From contig NC_080672.1 of the NCBI RefSeq assembly GCF_030247195.1, forward strand, positions 388,571,037 to 388,635,036: DNA of 64,000 nt, given 5' to 3'. Below, in pieces: positions 1-11,002 of the stretch. Both the position numbers and the translations under genes were made by a program. A model generated the notes under the pieces. That model saw nothing but the letters and a program-made list of their open reading frames with translations, did no database searches and was not told the DNA's origin. The stretch's first letter is position 1; each line of letters starts with the position of its first letter. This stretch comes from Topomyia yanbarensis. Lineage: Eukaryota; Arthropoda; Insecta; Diptera; Culicidae.

Positions 1-1214
1 CAACCAATCGAGATAGCCAATGAGTTAGGCCGCTACTCCTCCTCTCTATCGGCCAATACATCCTTTACGCAACCCTTCCTCAGGAGTAAATAAGCAGAAC
101 TATCTCCAATAGTTTTTCCACCGGACAACGGCCCCGAGTACAATCAGTGATTCACGGGAATAGAACTCACAGAGGCGCTCAACCAAGGAAAAAGAAAAGC
201 CACTGGTATAGACAATATCGGATATTCTCTCTTGAATCATCTGTCTCCAGAGGGTGATGGGGCACTGCTGGCCAGTTACAACAGGATCTGGGAAGGCGAG
301 TCCTTCCCAGAGTCCTGGAGTACCGCCCTCATCATACCACTTCCCACCAGAAATCAAGGCGCGAGGACCCCGGAAGACTTTCGACCAATAAGTCAGTTGC
401 CGTGGACCGGAAAAGTCATGGAAAGAATGGTCAACAGAAGACTCATCCTCCTACTTGAACCAGAAGATCGCCTTGACCGTCGTCAATTCGCTTACCGCAC
501 AGGCCTTGGAACCGGTTTTTACCATGGGTCTTTCTGGGAAATAGTCGGGCAGGCCATCGCCGATGGAATGCATACGGGTATCGCTGTTCTCGACTCGGAG
601 AAGACCTATAATACTGTGTGGCGCCACGGGGTTCTTAGACAACTTCAACAGTAGGGAATCCGGGGCAATCTAGGGCAGTTTCTTTAACACTAACACTATT
701 TACTCACCCGACGATTTGGTGTTGGCATTGGCGGTAGCCAATCCGACGTCTTTTGCGAAGAAAACGTGTCCCTCTGCGATCTGTACTGGCTGTGACTTCG
801 ATTCTAGTCAGCATACAGTCTGTATTTGCTCGTCTTCCAAAGGGCATTTTCATCTTTATTAATGCTGATGACATCATACTAGTTATCGTTGGTGAATCCA
901 GGAACCGCAACAAAATCAAGTTGCAAGCTGTTGTAAACGCCATCGGATAATGGGCATCTTCGGTAGGTTTTCGGATCTCCACCAATAAATGTGTCACTGC
1001 TCAGTGTTGTCCATATTACCACGTGGCAACTGGCAGACCAATAAAACTCATCGGCTTCCTAATACCCTTTAAGAAGGACAGGAAGCTCACACTCCTTACG
1101 CACTTTCGGCAGCTTAAACGAGTCTGTGACAGTCGGAAAAGGCTTGTTCGCACCATCTTCTACCGACACCCGAAAAACAACCGCAATACCGCCCTGTACA
1201 TCACCCAAGCCCTA
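1..1214 (+). pseudogene. Non-LTR retrotransposon reverse transcriptase, 5' part (broken)
   Basis: Remnant of the reverse transcriptase of an RNase H-bearing non-LTR retrotransposon, open to the left window edge. Visible RT landmarks in order are KATGIDNI near 210, PEDFRPIS near 370-395 and QFAYRTG near 485-505. A degenerate catalytic box reads NADDI (Tyr to Asn) near 860-875 in another frame, followed by a RKLTLLTHF-like segment near 1080. These sit in different frames with stops between them, so the copy is dead. The reading frame runs up to 1214 and continues without interruption at 7720 once the Bel/Pao element and one copy of its 5-bp duplication (CCCTA) are disregarded. Together with the RNase H part at 7715-9107 this is one element, best matched to the I group; the exact clade is inferred. 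Confidence 0.85.
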
Positions 1215-1542
1215 TGTTCGGTATGGTAATAGTAAGGTCACGTCCGTCGTCCGTTCCTACCTCTTTTCCAGACCTGTCCACTACCTTGGCTGATTCCGGT
1301 TCCCGGAGGATGTTCCTTGATAAAAATGTGTCTACTTTATCGAAACTAAAGCGACCGATAAGAGCGTGCGTTTATTCGTAAGTGCCATATGAATAGGAAT
1401 GACAATGATATATATTTCTGGCCTGTTAAGGTTGGCGATACCGAGTGAAAAAAAGTAATCTAGATCTGTAGTTGATAGCGACGAGTAGTTTAACCACACA
1501 CAGTATCACCCCAATATTTTGCATATAGGTTCAGACTGAACA
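1215..1542 (-). repeat. 3' LTR of the Bel/Pao element
   Basis: 328 bp, in minus sense beginning TGTTCAGTCTGAAC and ending CCGAACA. It matches the other LTR except for one transition near its outer end. It contains TATATATCATTG in sense orientation, a possible core promoter element. Confidence 0.96.
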
Positions 1543-1840
1543 TAACCGGCCACCTAGAAATATTTATCCTTAATGCTTACTATACATCTCGAGTTCAAAT
1601 AACTTATTTCTATCTTAAACTATAAAATTTTCATCATGCTGCTTGACCGGCATCTCCGACATCATCTCTTCAGGTCCAGGTTGATGATGATTAAACGATT
1701 CATAGTACCATCCGATGACGTTCGTTGAGATTATGAAAAATATAAGACCGGTAGCACTTTTTGAGTACATTTAAATATTGGAATGCCAATTACCTGAAAA
1801 AGGCCTTTTCAATGCCTTGAATTTTTAAATCCATCCGGAA
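1543..1840 (-). other. Bel/Pao 3' untranslated region and weak polypurine tract
   Basis: Sequence between the Gag-Pol stop and the 3' LTR. In sense orientation the LTR is preceded by AGGTGGCCGGTTA, a G-rich but interrupted tract that occupies the expected place of the polypurine tract. No env-like reading frame is visible here. Confidence 0.6.
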
Positions 1841-4800
1841 CTATACTGCAACTGCGCCGGAATTGCCATTGCAATCAGTTGTTCTTTCAGCTGTTGACTC
1901 CACGTCGATATCCCAAGGCAAAATACAAATCTTGTTGGTGGCGCGTTGGAGGATTCCGGTTGAAGTACGTAGAGTTACTACTCTGGTTGTTTCGTCTTTT
2001 CCAGGATGAATGCTTATCACTCTCGCGAGTGACCAGTGAATCGGAGGTAGTTGCTCGTCTTTGAGAACCACAATATTTCCGACCTTAATATCAACTTTAA
2101 TCGGATTGCGTTTATACTGCTGGTTTAATTCATTTAAATATTCCGTCCTCCATCGACTCCAAAAACTCTGGACCCTTTCTTGGATGCGCTGATAACGATT
2201 CAAACGGTTTTCATGGACGGAGCGGTAATCAAAATCTGGCAAAGATTGCAAGCTTCGGGTTATGGCAAGGTGCGCTGGAGTTAAAGCTTGCAGATCATTT
2301 GGATCATCATTTAAGGCAGTCAATGGGCGTGAGTTCATGCATCCCTCAATTTGTGCAAGAACTGTTGTTAAATCCTCGTGGTTCATAGAAGATCGCCCCA
2401 ACTGTCGGATAAGATGACGTTTCGCTACCTTGACTGCGGCCTCCCAAAGTCCTCCGAAGTTGGGAGCCCGCGGGGGAATGAAGTGCCATTGGATGCCCTT
2501 ATCGGCTAGAAAGGTGATTATATGATTTTTACTAGTATCAGTGTGCAGAATTTGATAAAGTCTGTGCAACTCATTTGCGGCACCGACAAAATTCCGACCA
2601 TTATCGGAATAAATGTGTTGCGGTTTTCCGCGCCGAGCCATGAAACGTCGCAGAGCGGAAATAAATGCCGATGTAGATAGATCCCCTACTAGCTCTATAT
2701 GGACCGCCTTCGATGCTAGACATACGAATATTGCAATATATGCTTTTATTGGAGCAGCTCTTCGTGATAACGGTTTTAGGTAGACGGGCCCACAATAATC
2801 CACACCCGTACAAGCAAACGCTTCACTGGATGAAACCCTTGCGATTGGCAACTGACCTATTGGTTGCTCGATTGGTTTTGGATTCGCTCGAAAGCAGTTG
2901 TAGCATGATCGAGTAGCACTTCGTACGGCCCTTCTGCCGCTGAGTGGCCAAAACTCGTCCCGAACTATCGACAATGTAACGTTAATTCCACTGTGGAACA
3001 AAGTTTCATGATGATGCTTGATTATCAGCCTTGTGAAGGGATGAAACCCTGGAATAACCATGGGATGCTTTCGCCCGAATGACTCTCGTGAGTTTGACAA
3101 CCGGCCACCAACTCGTATTAGTCCCTCCGAATCCAAATATGGACTAAGTAATTGTAGCCGGGATTGTTTAGTAACACGATTTCCTTTCCGCAAACATTTA
3201 ATCTCCTCTGGAAAGCATTCAGATTGCACTAACTTCACTAATGTTTTCTTAGCTGCTTCTATTTCGTCGATCGTGAGAATGGGTTCCTGGATCCGCTCAC
3301 CTTTATGCTCGTCTCTCAATCGACTGTTTTGAGCAAAACGTCGGAGGTATCCAACAACATGTACAAGTAGGCGAAAGGTAGAAAAACGAGTGAATAAGTG
3401 AGACTGCGAGTTAATATTTGTTGAAAGTACAATATGCCGGCGTTCTGTTTCGAAACCAAGAGGTTGCTCAAATTGTGTGGGTTGCTCAGACCATCCTTGC
3501 CTTGCGTGTAGCATCCATATGGGTCCGAATTTCCACTTTTCACACTTTACCAGTTCATTTGGAGTCATTCCCCGTGACAATAGATCTGCAGGATTATCGA
3601 CTCCTGCCACATGAAGCCATTTGCAACCATGGGTTAGTGTTTGGACTTCTGAAATCCGATTGGCTACATAAGCTTTCCAAAGGTGAGGAGACGTCTGCAG
3701 CCATCGCAAAACAATCGTAGAGTCCGACCAGAAAACCACTTCGTCGAATTTTGTTTCCAAGCTTCTATTCACCTTGTCGAACAAACGAGCGGCTACTACG
3801 GCCGCGCACAGCTCCAGCCGGGGAATGGTTATTCTTTGTAAAGGCGCCACGCGCGCCTTGGCGACCAGCAAGGTAACTGTGACAGCTCCACCCGTTGTCC
3901 AGGATCGCACGTACACACACGCGCCATAAGCTACCTCAGAGGCATCAGCAAAAATGTGCAGCTCCACATTTGTATGGTGGGGTGTGAGGACAAACCGATT
4001 TATGCTGAATGCCGATAAACTTGATAGTTGCGAGGTGTACTGTTCCCATTTCAGTTTTAGATTCGATGGGACTTCTTCATCCCATCCTAGGGGGAGTAGC
4101 CATAACTGCTGCATTAAAATTTTCGCGGTGATGGTGACTGGAGAAATTATCCCTAACGGATCATACAACTGTGCAATTGTAGACAAAATGTTCCGCTTGG
4201 TTGTTGGTCCCTCGCCGGTCTGCTTCACGTTTACCACGAGTCTGAAGACATCAAGTGCTGGCTCCCATAGAATGCCGAGCGTCTTTATGGATTCATCTGG
4301 ATCGAGTTGGAGCTCGCTTTGAGTAGTGCGCAACTCTGGAGGTATATCTTGTAAGACTTCCTTGAAATTGGAGCACCACTTGCGCAGTCGAAATCCACCT
4401 TTATGTAGTAATTCACACATTTCATCGCGCAACTGGATTGCAGATTCTACAGACGGCGCCCCATGCAGAAAGTCATCGACATAGAACCCCTTTTTTATGG
4501 CTACTGCAGCTGCAGGGAAATCTCGTTCGTAGTCATCTGCTAAGCTATAGAGCGTGCGTATCGCTAAAAACGATGACGGAGCTAATCCATACGTAACGGT
4601 GCTTAATTGATATTCAGTGAGTTCTTCAGACGGATCAAATCGCCAAAAAATGCGCTGCAAGGGCTGGTCGTCTGGATGTACCAGTATTTGGCGGTACATC
4701 TTTTCTATATCCGCCACTATTGCCACGTGAAACAAACGAAATCGAAGAACGATGCTGATCAACTCGTCTTGCAAAATAGGGCCTACCTGTAGAAGATCAT

Positions 4801-7180
4801 TTAAAGAATGCCCGCTGGTCGTTTTCGCTGATCCATCGAAAACCACGCGAATCTTCGTTGTAGTGCTTTCCTTTTTTATAACCGGGTGATGAGGAAGATA
4901 GAATGCTATGGCCTCGTTTTTTCCTTGATAAGGTATCGGATGCATGTGGCCCAATTGAAGGTACTCGGCCATGAAACTATTGTACTGCACGCGAAGTGGT
5001 GGATCTTTCTGCAATTTTGCTTCTAGACAATGGAAACGTCGAATGGCGACTGGTTTTGAATCACCTAAAAGATTTTCGAAACTCGATCGTTTAGGTAGCC
5101 TCACTACATATCTTCCATCTGAACTCCGTGTGGTGGTCGTAGAATAAAATTTCTCGCACTGTTGTTCCTCTACTGTCCAAGTAGTTGCAAAGTTTTCCTC
5201 GATCAGCCAGAAACGTTCTAGCTTCGCATCTAGAGCTTCCAATGTAATGGTGTTGCACGCCATACGTGCTCCTTGTTTGTCGACATCCGCTAACCCAGTT
5301 ACCAACCATCCGAAATCACTTTCCACCAATACCGGCAGATTTTCTGACAGCCGGATGCGTCCATTTCGAATGAATGAAAAGTAATGTTCCGCTCCAATAA
5401 CTAAGTCAATTTCTCCGGAAATATTGAAATTGGGATCGGCCAATTCTAGGTTACAAGAAATATTCCAATCTTCTACAGAAATCGTTTCTGCGGGAAGATC
5501 CGTCGTTACATTTTCCAATACTATGAAGTGAACGAGCTTACTGGTGCTGCCGCACCGCGATTGAATCCGAGCTGATACTGAGTGTTTAGCCGTTTTGACA
5601 CTGTGGCCAATTCCACATATGTCCACGTAAATGTTGTGCCGTTTTAGCCGTAATCGTTTACACAGTCGTTCGCTTATTATGTTTGCTTGCGAGCATGAGT
5701 CCAGCAGAGCTCGAGCTGGTTGCTCCCTCCCCTGCGAATCACTGACCTTCAGACTTACAGTTGACAAAAAAACGTTCGTCTGCTTAAAAATAGATCCAAC
5801 GTGTGAGTTGGATTGCACGCCGCAGTTGCTAACCAGTGAAGAAATGCGATTTGTTCCTGACGTGGAGGGAGTTTCTAATGAAGAGCAAGATTGCCTTCCG
5901 GACCCCGATTGCTCTAGATTTCCAAACCCAGGGTGAAGCATTGAATGGTGGCGCTTGGCACACGTTTTACATGTGAATTTCGATTTGCAGCCTCGAACAA
6001 AATGGTCATTTCGTAGGCAATTACTGCATAATGCTTTGTTGTTCACCAGTTCTAAGCGCTCCTTAAGCGGCATGCCATGGAACACGGAACAGCTGGTTAA
6101 TAAATGACGCTGATTACAAGCAGGACATCCGCGGTACTGTGTCTTCTCTATAGCGGCGTGACTGACCATCTTAGGTGTTGGTCTCTTCATTGACGACTGA
6201 GAAACAGGATCGGAATGTTGTGAGCTCCGATGATTATTGTTTACGGAAACTGATTCAAGTACTCGAGTCCTCTCGTGCAAAAAATCGACTAACTTCGCGA
6301 ATGTCGGATGTTCTTCTTTTGCAGCGATTTCCTCCCAAGCTGTTAGTGTCAAATCGTCTAGTCGCGCTGTGAGAACTTCAACCAATAAAGAACTCCAATG
6401 CTCAACAGGCTCCTGTAGTTGTTCCAGAATTTGAGTATGGCGTTGAAACTCGTCGACTATTGCATGCAGAGCCGAGGATGACTGCTTCTTAATCTTTGGA
6501 TAGTCTAGCAGCGCTTGTATGTGTTTTTTCTTCAAAAGGTATTTGTTAGAATAACGATCCAATAATGTCTGCCAAACAACAGCATAGTTTGCGGTCGTGA
6601 TGGTAAGTGTTTCCGTCAGTCGCGCTGCTTCTCCTTTTAGTGAAGCCCTAAGATAATGAAATTTTTGGACTGTCGTCAGCTCGGTAGATGAGTGTATAAG
6701 TGCTAAAAACGTGTCGTGGAATGTTAGCCAATCATTAAAGTCTCCACTGAATTCTGGCAGTTTAATCGTGGGCAACTTAATATTCGATAAACCGGTATTA
6801 GCAATGACCGGTGCTTGGTCGCTTGGAATCGGTACTTGGACCATAGCGGCTTGTGGCATCTTCGTTATCAAGTTTGCTTTCACCCGAAAGTAAAGTTCCT
6901 CGAACCTGGCCCTTGTTCGTAAATTTGCCTTCAAGAACTGATCCGTATCATCCAATACCTCGTATTCAGTTTGAATCGTCTCGAACAGCTCGAAATATTT
7001 TTCCAACCGTTCCAGTCGCAACGGCAGTTCGCCTACGTCCCTTTCTGGATCATAGTTGTCCGAAAACTCCGCAATGCGATCCACCGAATCCATTACGTTT
7101 CGACGTTTTAACTCCTTCTGCTTCAACTTCTTGTCGGATGCCATGCCGAACTGCACTCCGCGCGCTTGTTGGGAAATCAA
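1841..7180 (-). CDS. Bel/Pao Gag-Pol polyprotein (1779 aa)
   Basis: Polyprotein of the LTR retrotransposon, open from end to end. Order of parts: a Gag-like region (about 140-290, containing LPEFSGDF); a CCHC zinc knuckle CSNCLRNDHFVRGC at 385-398; a retropepsin-like region around LLDSCSQ with Asp494, the usual Bel variant of the active site; reverse transcriptase (about 770-960) with FDGSAKT and YVDD at 900-903; RNase H with FADAS (Asp1079), LELCAA and WSDST; an HHCC integrase zinc finger near 1385-1425; an integrase core with Asp1461 (GVDYCGP), Asp1526 (SDNGRNF) and Glu1580 (GLWEAA); and a C-terminal DUF5641-like region. All catalytic residues looked for are present. The first ATG gives MISQQARG; an ATG 12 codons later (MASDKK) may be the real start, since such proteins often begin close to a Lys-rich segment. 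Assignment to Bel/Pao is firm; activity is inferred. Confidence 0.97.
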   Translation of the reverse strand: MISQQARGVQFGMASDKKLKQKELKRRNVMDSVDRIAEFSDNYDPERDVGELPLRLERLEKYFELFETIQTEYEVLDDTDQFLKANLRTRARFEELYFRVKANLITKMPQAAMVQVPIPSDQAPVIANTGLSNIKLPTIKLPEFSGDFNDWLTFHDTFLALIHSSTELTTVQKFHYLRASLKGEAARLTETLTITTANYAVVWQTLLDRYSNKYLLKKKHIQALLDYPKIKKQSSSALHAIVDEFQRHTQILEQLQEPVEHWSSLLVEVLTARLDDLTLTAWEEIAAKEEHPTFAKLVDFLHERTRVLESVSVNNNHRSSQHSDPVSQSSMKRPTPKMVSHAAIEKTQYRGCPACNQRHLLTSCSVFHGMPLKERLELVNNKALCSNCLRNDHFVRGCKSKFTCKTCAKRHHSMLHPGFGNLEQSGSGRQSCSSLETPSTSGTNRISSLVSNCGVQSNSHVGSIFKQTNVFLSTVSLKVSDSQGREQPARALLDSCSQANIISERLCKRLRLKRHNIYVDICGIGHSVKTAKHSVSARIQSRCGSTSKLVHFIVLENVTTDLPAETISVEDWNISCNLELADPNFNISGEIDLVIGAEHYFSFIRNGRIRLSENLPVLVESDFGWLVTGLADVDKQGARMACNTITLEALDAKLERFWLIEENFATTWTVEEQQCEKFYSTTTTRSSDGRYVVRLPKRSSFENLLGDSKPVAIRRFHCLEAKLQKDPPLRVQYNSFMAEYLQLGHMHPIPYQGKNEAIAFYLPHHPVIKKESTTTKIRVVFDGSAKTTSGHSLNDLLQVGPILQDELISIVLRFRLFHVAIVADIEKMYRQILVHPDDQPLQRIFWRFDPSEELTEYQLSTVTYGLAPSSFLAIRTLYSLADDYERDFPAAAVAIKKGFYVDDFLHGAPSVESAIQLRDEMCELLHKGGFRLRKWCSNFKEVLQDIPPELRTTQSELQLDPDESIKTLGILWEPALDVFRLVVNVKQTGEGPTTKRNILSTIAQLYDPLGIISPVTITAKILMQQLWLLPLGWDEEVPSNLKLKWEQYTSQLSSLSAFSINRFVLTPHHTNVELHIFADASEVAYGACVYVRSWTTGGAVTVTLLVAKARVAPLQRITIPRLELCAAVVAARLFDKVNRSLETKFDEVVFWSDSTIVLRWLQTSPHLWKAYVANRISEVQTLTHGCKWLHVAGVDNPADLLSRGMTPNELVKCEKWKFGPIWMLHARQGWSEQPTQFEQPLGFETERRHIVLSTNINSQSHLFTRFSTFRLLVHVVGYLRRFAQNSRLRDEHKGERIQEPILTIDEIEAAKKTLVKLVQSECFPEEIKCLRKGNRVTKQSRLQLLSPYLDSEGLIRVGGRLSNSRESFGRKHPMVIPGFHPFTRLIIKHHHETLFHSGINVTLSIVRDEFWPLSGRRAVRSATRSCYNCFRANPKPIEQPIGQLPIARVSSSEAFACTGVDYCGPVYLKPLSRRAAPIKAYIAIFVCLASKAVHIELVGDLSTSAFISALRRFMARRGKPQHIYSDNGRNFVGAANELHRLYQILHTDTSKNHIITFLADKGIQWHFIPPRAPNFGGLWEAAVKVAKRHLIRQLGRSSMNHEDLTTVLAQIEGCMNSRPLTALNDDPNDLQALTPAHLAITRSLQSLPDFDYRSVHENRLNRYQRIQERVQSFWSRWRTEYLNELNQQYKRNPIKVDIKVGNIVVLKDEQLPPIHWSLARVISIHPGKDETTRVVTLRTSTGILQRATNKICILPWDIDVESTAERTTDCNGNSGAVAV

Positions 7181-7386
7181 TCTATAATCAAAAATATCTC
7201 ACGCAGCACCGAATGAAATAAGTGTTAAGAATGGACAGACACTCACCTGGTGCCTGTCTTTAGTAGGCCTTGTAAAATTATTGTACCCGACGATTGTGAG
7301 GTTATGGCTCAGCCCTCCACATGGACGAAGTAAGAGGAGATTTCGAGGTTAACTCCTGTGACCACCAATCCTGGTCACGGCACCAA
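7181..7386 (-). promoter_or_regulatory. Bel/Pao leader with tRNA primer-binding site
   Basis: Immediately inside the 5' LTR, after one spacer base, the sense strand reads TGGTGCCGTGAC (7385-7374). This is complementary to a tRNA 3' end GTCACGGCACCA. From memory this fits an animal tRNA-His acceptor arm; the tRNA identity needs checking. The site forms one arm of a short hairpin, CCGTGACC with GGTCACAGG further into the leader. Confidence 0.75.
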
Positions 7387-7714
7387 TGTTCGGTATGGTA
7401 ATAGTAAGGTCACGTCCGTCGTCCGTTCCTACCTCTTTTCCAGACCTGTCCACTACCTTGGCTGATTCCGGTTCCCGGAGGATGTTCCTTGATAAAAATG
7501 TGTCTACTTTATCGAAACTAAAGCGACCGATAAGAGCGTGCGTTTATTCGTAAGTGCCATATGAATAGGAATGACAATGATATATATTTCTGGCCTGTTA
7601 AGGTTGGCGATACCGAGTGAAAAAAAGTAATCTAGATCTGTAGTTGATAGCGACGAGTAGTTTAACCACACACAGTATCACCCCAATATTTTGCATATAG
7701 GTTCAGATTGAACA
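7387..7714 (-). repeat. 5' LTR of the Bel/Pao element
   Basis: 328 bp, TG to CA, one mismatch to the 3' LTR. It is followed outward by CCCTA, the target duplication, and by resumption of the interrupted non-LTR frame. Confidence 0.96.
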
Positions 7715-9107
7715 CCCTAATTCTCAGCCGCTTGTTCTATGGTATTGAGCAAATATGCCAAAATCTCGAAGGTACCCTTGCCCCGCTTTATCATGGAGCA
7801 GCGCGCATTGCATCCACCCTACTCCCCAGCACACCAGTAAATAGGGCATGTGTTGAAGCCTTACCCTGCAGATGGGCGACAGTACTAGTCACCCTGAGGC
7901 GAGCCCTCGGATTCCTGGAAAGGAGGAAACTGCCTAACACTTGACACAGCCGAAGAAATCCAAATTGAATATACCCAAACTCGTCTTCCGCCGCTATCGA
8001 GTAAACATGGATATTAGTCTCTCTAGATCAGTGGGGGCGGGCGCAGCTCCAAGTGTGCCACAAACGAAATTTCTTGAAGTCATTGAAAGAAGATACGCCA
8101 ACCATGCAAAGCTCTATACAGACGGATCTAAGACTTACTAGGGTGTAGTGATAGAGGCAGCTGTAATCCTTCTGGTCATTCGCAGGAGGCAAGAGAATCT
8201 TCCGGCAGTGATACTAACAGACTCTTTATCAGTGCTATCAGCACTTCGAACAGGGCAGTCACGACACTCGTTTGTTCAAACCATCGAAGCAGCCTATGAC
8301 CCACTAACCACCATCTGTTGAGTTCCGAGGCACAGTGGGATCCAGGGAAATTTAGAGGCCGATCGGTTGGCCTCTCTCGGCAGAACCTCGCCCACATCCT
8401 TTACCAAGAAGGTACCGAAAGAGGACATTGTCAAGGCTTTCCACCAAAATATTCTTCAGCATTTTAACAACCATTGGAGATCTTCTACCGGCTATCTTCA
8501 GAAAATTAGAATCCATTGACAAATGGACGGACCGCCAGAAACAAACCGAGCAGAAGGTTCTCTCCAGGCTGCGTATCGGGCACACCATAATCACTCATAC
8601 GCATACAGTTTCCAGTGTGGATCCACCAGAATGCAGCTCCTGCAATACCAGGCTCACCGTTGAGCACCTTGTGACCAACCGCCAGGAATTTGTTGAGTTG
8701 CGTCGCTTCTATAATATACCCACGTCTATCATAGATGCCGTATCAAATTACTCGCCTACTGCTTTTCCAGGATGCCAATATCTTCGATGCTGTGTATCTG
8801 TAGCAGTTCAGCACCAAGCCTTTCAAATATCATTATCAGCAGAAGTTCCTTCGTTACCTAATCTTTTGGGGGCCGATTATCCATCGCAGACCTACGTTTC
8901 AAACACTAACACAACTGTAATTCTTATCGGTCTAGCGCAAGAAACAATACAACTACTGAAGCTTTGAGATTAAAAAAGGAGATCTACAGCAGAACCAATC
9001 GAACGGCAAATTACCCACTTTTGTTAAATCCAACGTTAAAATATATCCTTTTATTTCATTAAGGCGAATGAGCCTTGGGGTTAAAGCCCAAATAAACAAA
9101 CAAATAA
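7715..9107 (+). pseudogene. Non-LTR retrotransposon: RT C-terminus, RNase H and 3' tail (broken)
   Basis: Continuation of the element at 1-1214. It opens with LILSRLFYGIEQ (end of RT/thumb region). An RNase H domain follows with LYTDGSK near 8113-8133, LTDSLSVLSAL near 8207-8240 and a VPxHSGIQGNLEADRLA-like block near 8320-8375. A C-terminal region in another frame shows LSRLRIGHT, PPECSSC and LTVEHL (about 8560-8670), typical of I-group ORF2 tails. Internal stops (TAG after SKTY, TGA before VPR) and frame changes show it is dead. The 3' end, GCCTTGGGGTTAAAGCCC followed by AATAAACAAACAAATAAA near 9072-9107, is the usual A-rich tail of such mosquito elements. Confidence 0.85.
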
Positions 9108-9856
9108 ACGGCGTTTTCTGGCGAGATTTTACGAAAGTTAGCCATTAAATAGCCTTAGGTTGTGCTATTACTAGGTTTTCAGAACGATTTTCCTGTTCTC
9201 GGTTAAAAAATCAGCCAGATCATGGAAATGTGTTTCCTTTTTCTAGAATTTGCCTTGTACTTTCCTCGTACCTCTTTCTTATGCTCTATCTTAAAGCCTT
9301 ACTTGGTTCATAAAATGGCTCGACCTTTGAGCTTTGATTTAACTCTCGGCTCTTCTCTTAAATCTTGTCTCCATCTATTACGTCGCCGTTTTGTTCTCTT
9401 CCCCGTTAGCCATTTAGGTGCTGATTCCTTGAGCCATTTAGCTCATGATTGCTGGAGTAATTCAGCTCCCGGCCTTATCACGATCTACTTGGATAGTCCC
9501 CAACGGTGAATGGTTCCCCGGCGGAGAAATTTCTACCGATACCGATACCCCCTTCCTTGAGTTATTTAGGTCCCAGCTTTATCGAGATCAACTCGGATAT
9601 TATTCTTCCCCCACTGAGAGTTCCCCGGTAACGGAATTTTTGTTACGTGAGTCAATTACCTCCCCTTTTTGTGACGATTCTGTCGGGTAGTCCACGGCGG
9701 CGAATCTACCCTACCGTGAATTCCCAAGTGGTAGATTGCTCCCGATACCGATGTACCTTGCTGTGAGCCATTTAGCTCCCCCTTTCGTCTACTCGGTCTA
9801 GTCCCCGGCGGTGGACCTAGCCTACTCAACGGGCCAGCCAGTAGGTGCTGAGTTTG
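9108..9856. other. Unidentified sequence with degenerate internal repetition
   Basis: No gene recognised. The stretch repeats, imperfectly, modules of the type GAGCCATTTAGCTCC followed by GTCTAGTCCCCGGCGGTGGA (around 9425-9505, 9555-9640 and 9765-9815). It looks like an old tandem or composite repeat. The short frames here share its odd composition and are not supported as genes. Confidence 0.4.
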
Positions 9857-10334
9857 TGTGTGTCCACGTATGTGTACGTAGAAAAAATGTCACCCCTGTT
9901 TCTCAGAGATGGTTGGACCAATTTGCACAAGCTTAGTCTACAATGAGAGGTATAACCTTCCTATCGGCTGCTATTGATTTTTTTTTATTGATTGGACTTT
10001 CGGTTCCGGAGTTACGGGTTGAAGAGTGCGGTCACACAGCAAATTCCCATATGAACTGGTACTACCTTGATATCAAATTGATGCAAAACTTATTAGGTGC
10101 GAAATTACTGGGATTTGTCAGTCTAGACCAACTAACCAAAATCGCTTTGACCACACTGGCCACCTAAGACGGTTCTTGATTCCATATAAGCAGGAACTGA
10201 AAAATGCTCAAAGGGGGGATAGGAAAATTTCAAAATAGAATTTGTACTTTTGATCCCAAATGTCTTTAAAATAGAAGAAACGTCGTGATTTGATATAATT
10301 CCGAAAAAATGGCTTCTTTGGACTTGTCACATTT
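9857..10334 (+). repeat. GCCTTTCTC-family dispersed repeat, internal fragment
   Basis: A diverged copy of the family seen complete at 18067-20704. It shares TTTCTCAGAGATGGTTGGAC, the block GACTTTCGGTTCCGGAGTTA, GTCACACAGCAAATTCCCAT and the closing CAAAGGGGGGA segment, in the same order. Confidence 0.75.
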
Positions 10335-11002
10335 TTGCCTTTCTCATATAGAAAGGTTATGCAACATGACCAACCTAATCCCTCCTAAAGTCTTTTTGAC
10401 AATGTTAGGTTTTCTGTGTTTTAACAGGGGCGTAGCTGGAAGAATGCGATGAGGAGTCCTCCACATTACACACCGTTCCTAAGCCTTTCCATCAAGTTCC
10501 CCTCATCCAGTTCCCCTCATCCAGCCACACCCTCCCCTCCCACCAAGCCCCCAACATGTCCACATCAAATAAACACTTCAAGCATCCTCTTTAGACCCAC
10601 CCCCTCTCATCCTAATCACCTTCACCAATTAGGCATACCAAGATAGGCAGAGGGTGGTTGGGTTGGGGGTTATTCATTCCCTTCATACAGATGATAAAAT
10701 AAGTTAGCCGAAAGACAACATTAAGCTAATGCTGATTGTGCTAATTACATATTATATATTTTTGTTTCAAACATGAGCGGGTACGGAATAAAATTGCCTA
10801 GTGGGTCTGAAGTTTCGCTTCTGGAATGAACACATTACGTTTTACGTAATATTCGCATTTTATAAAACCCTGTGCAAAATTTGATTTGAAATGATTTTGA
10901 GTTTGAAACAACTTTAAAATTGAAACTAATTTAAAATGTCTTAACAGATCCACCGCTGAATTCAAATGTTTCATTGTATGTATGTGCAAATAGTATTGAA
11001 TA

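Larger units (their letters stand above)
1215..7714 (-). mobile_element. Bel/Pao LTR retrotransposon, complete and apparently intact
   Basis: A 6500-bp element in minus orientation inserted into the non-LTR remnant. Two 328-bp LTRs (1215-1542 and 7387-7714) start TG and end CA. They match at every position I compared except one (C at 1536, T at 7709). The flanking target-site duplication is CCCTA (1210-1214 and 7715-7719). Layout in the sense direction: LTR 7714-7387, primer-binding site, 206-nt leader, a single 1779-codon Gag-Pol frame, about 298 nt of 3' untranslated sequence, LTR 1542-1215. No envelope frame is present. A 5-bp duplication, a single long frame and the domain order are typical of Bel/Pao. 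Near-identical LTRs and an open frame imply recent insertion and possible activity. Confidence 0.97.

Noticed and set aside
1543..1840. Envelope-like gene downstream of Bel/Pao pol
   Set aside because: Under 300 bp, with no open frame of useful length.
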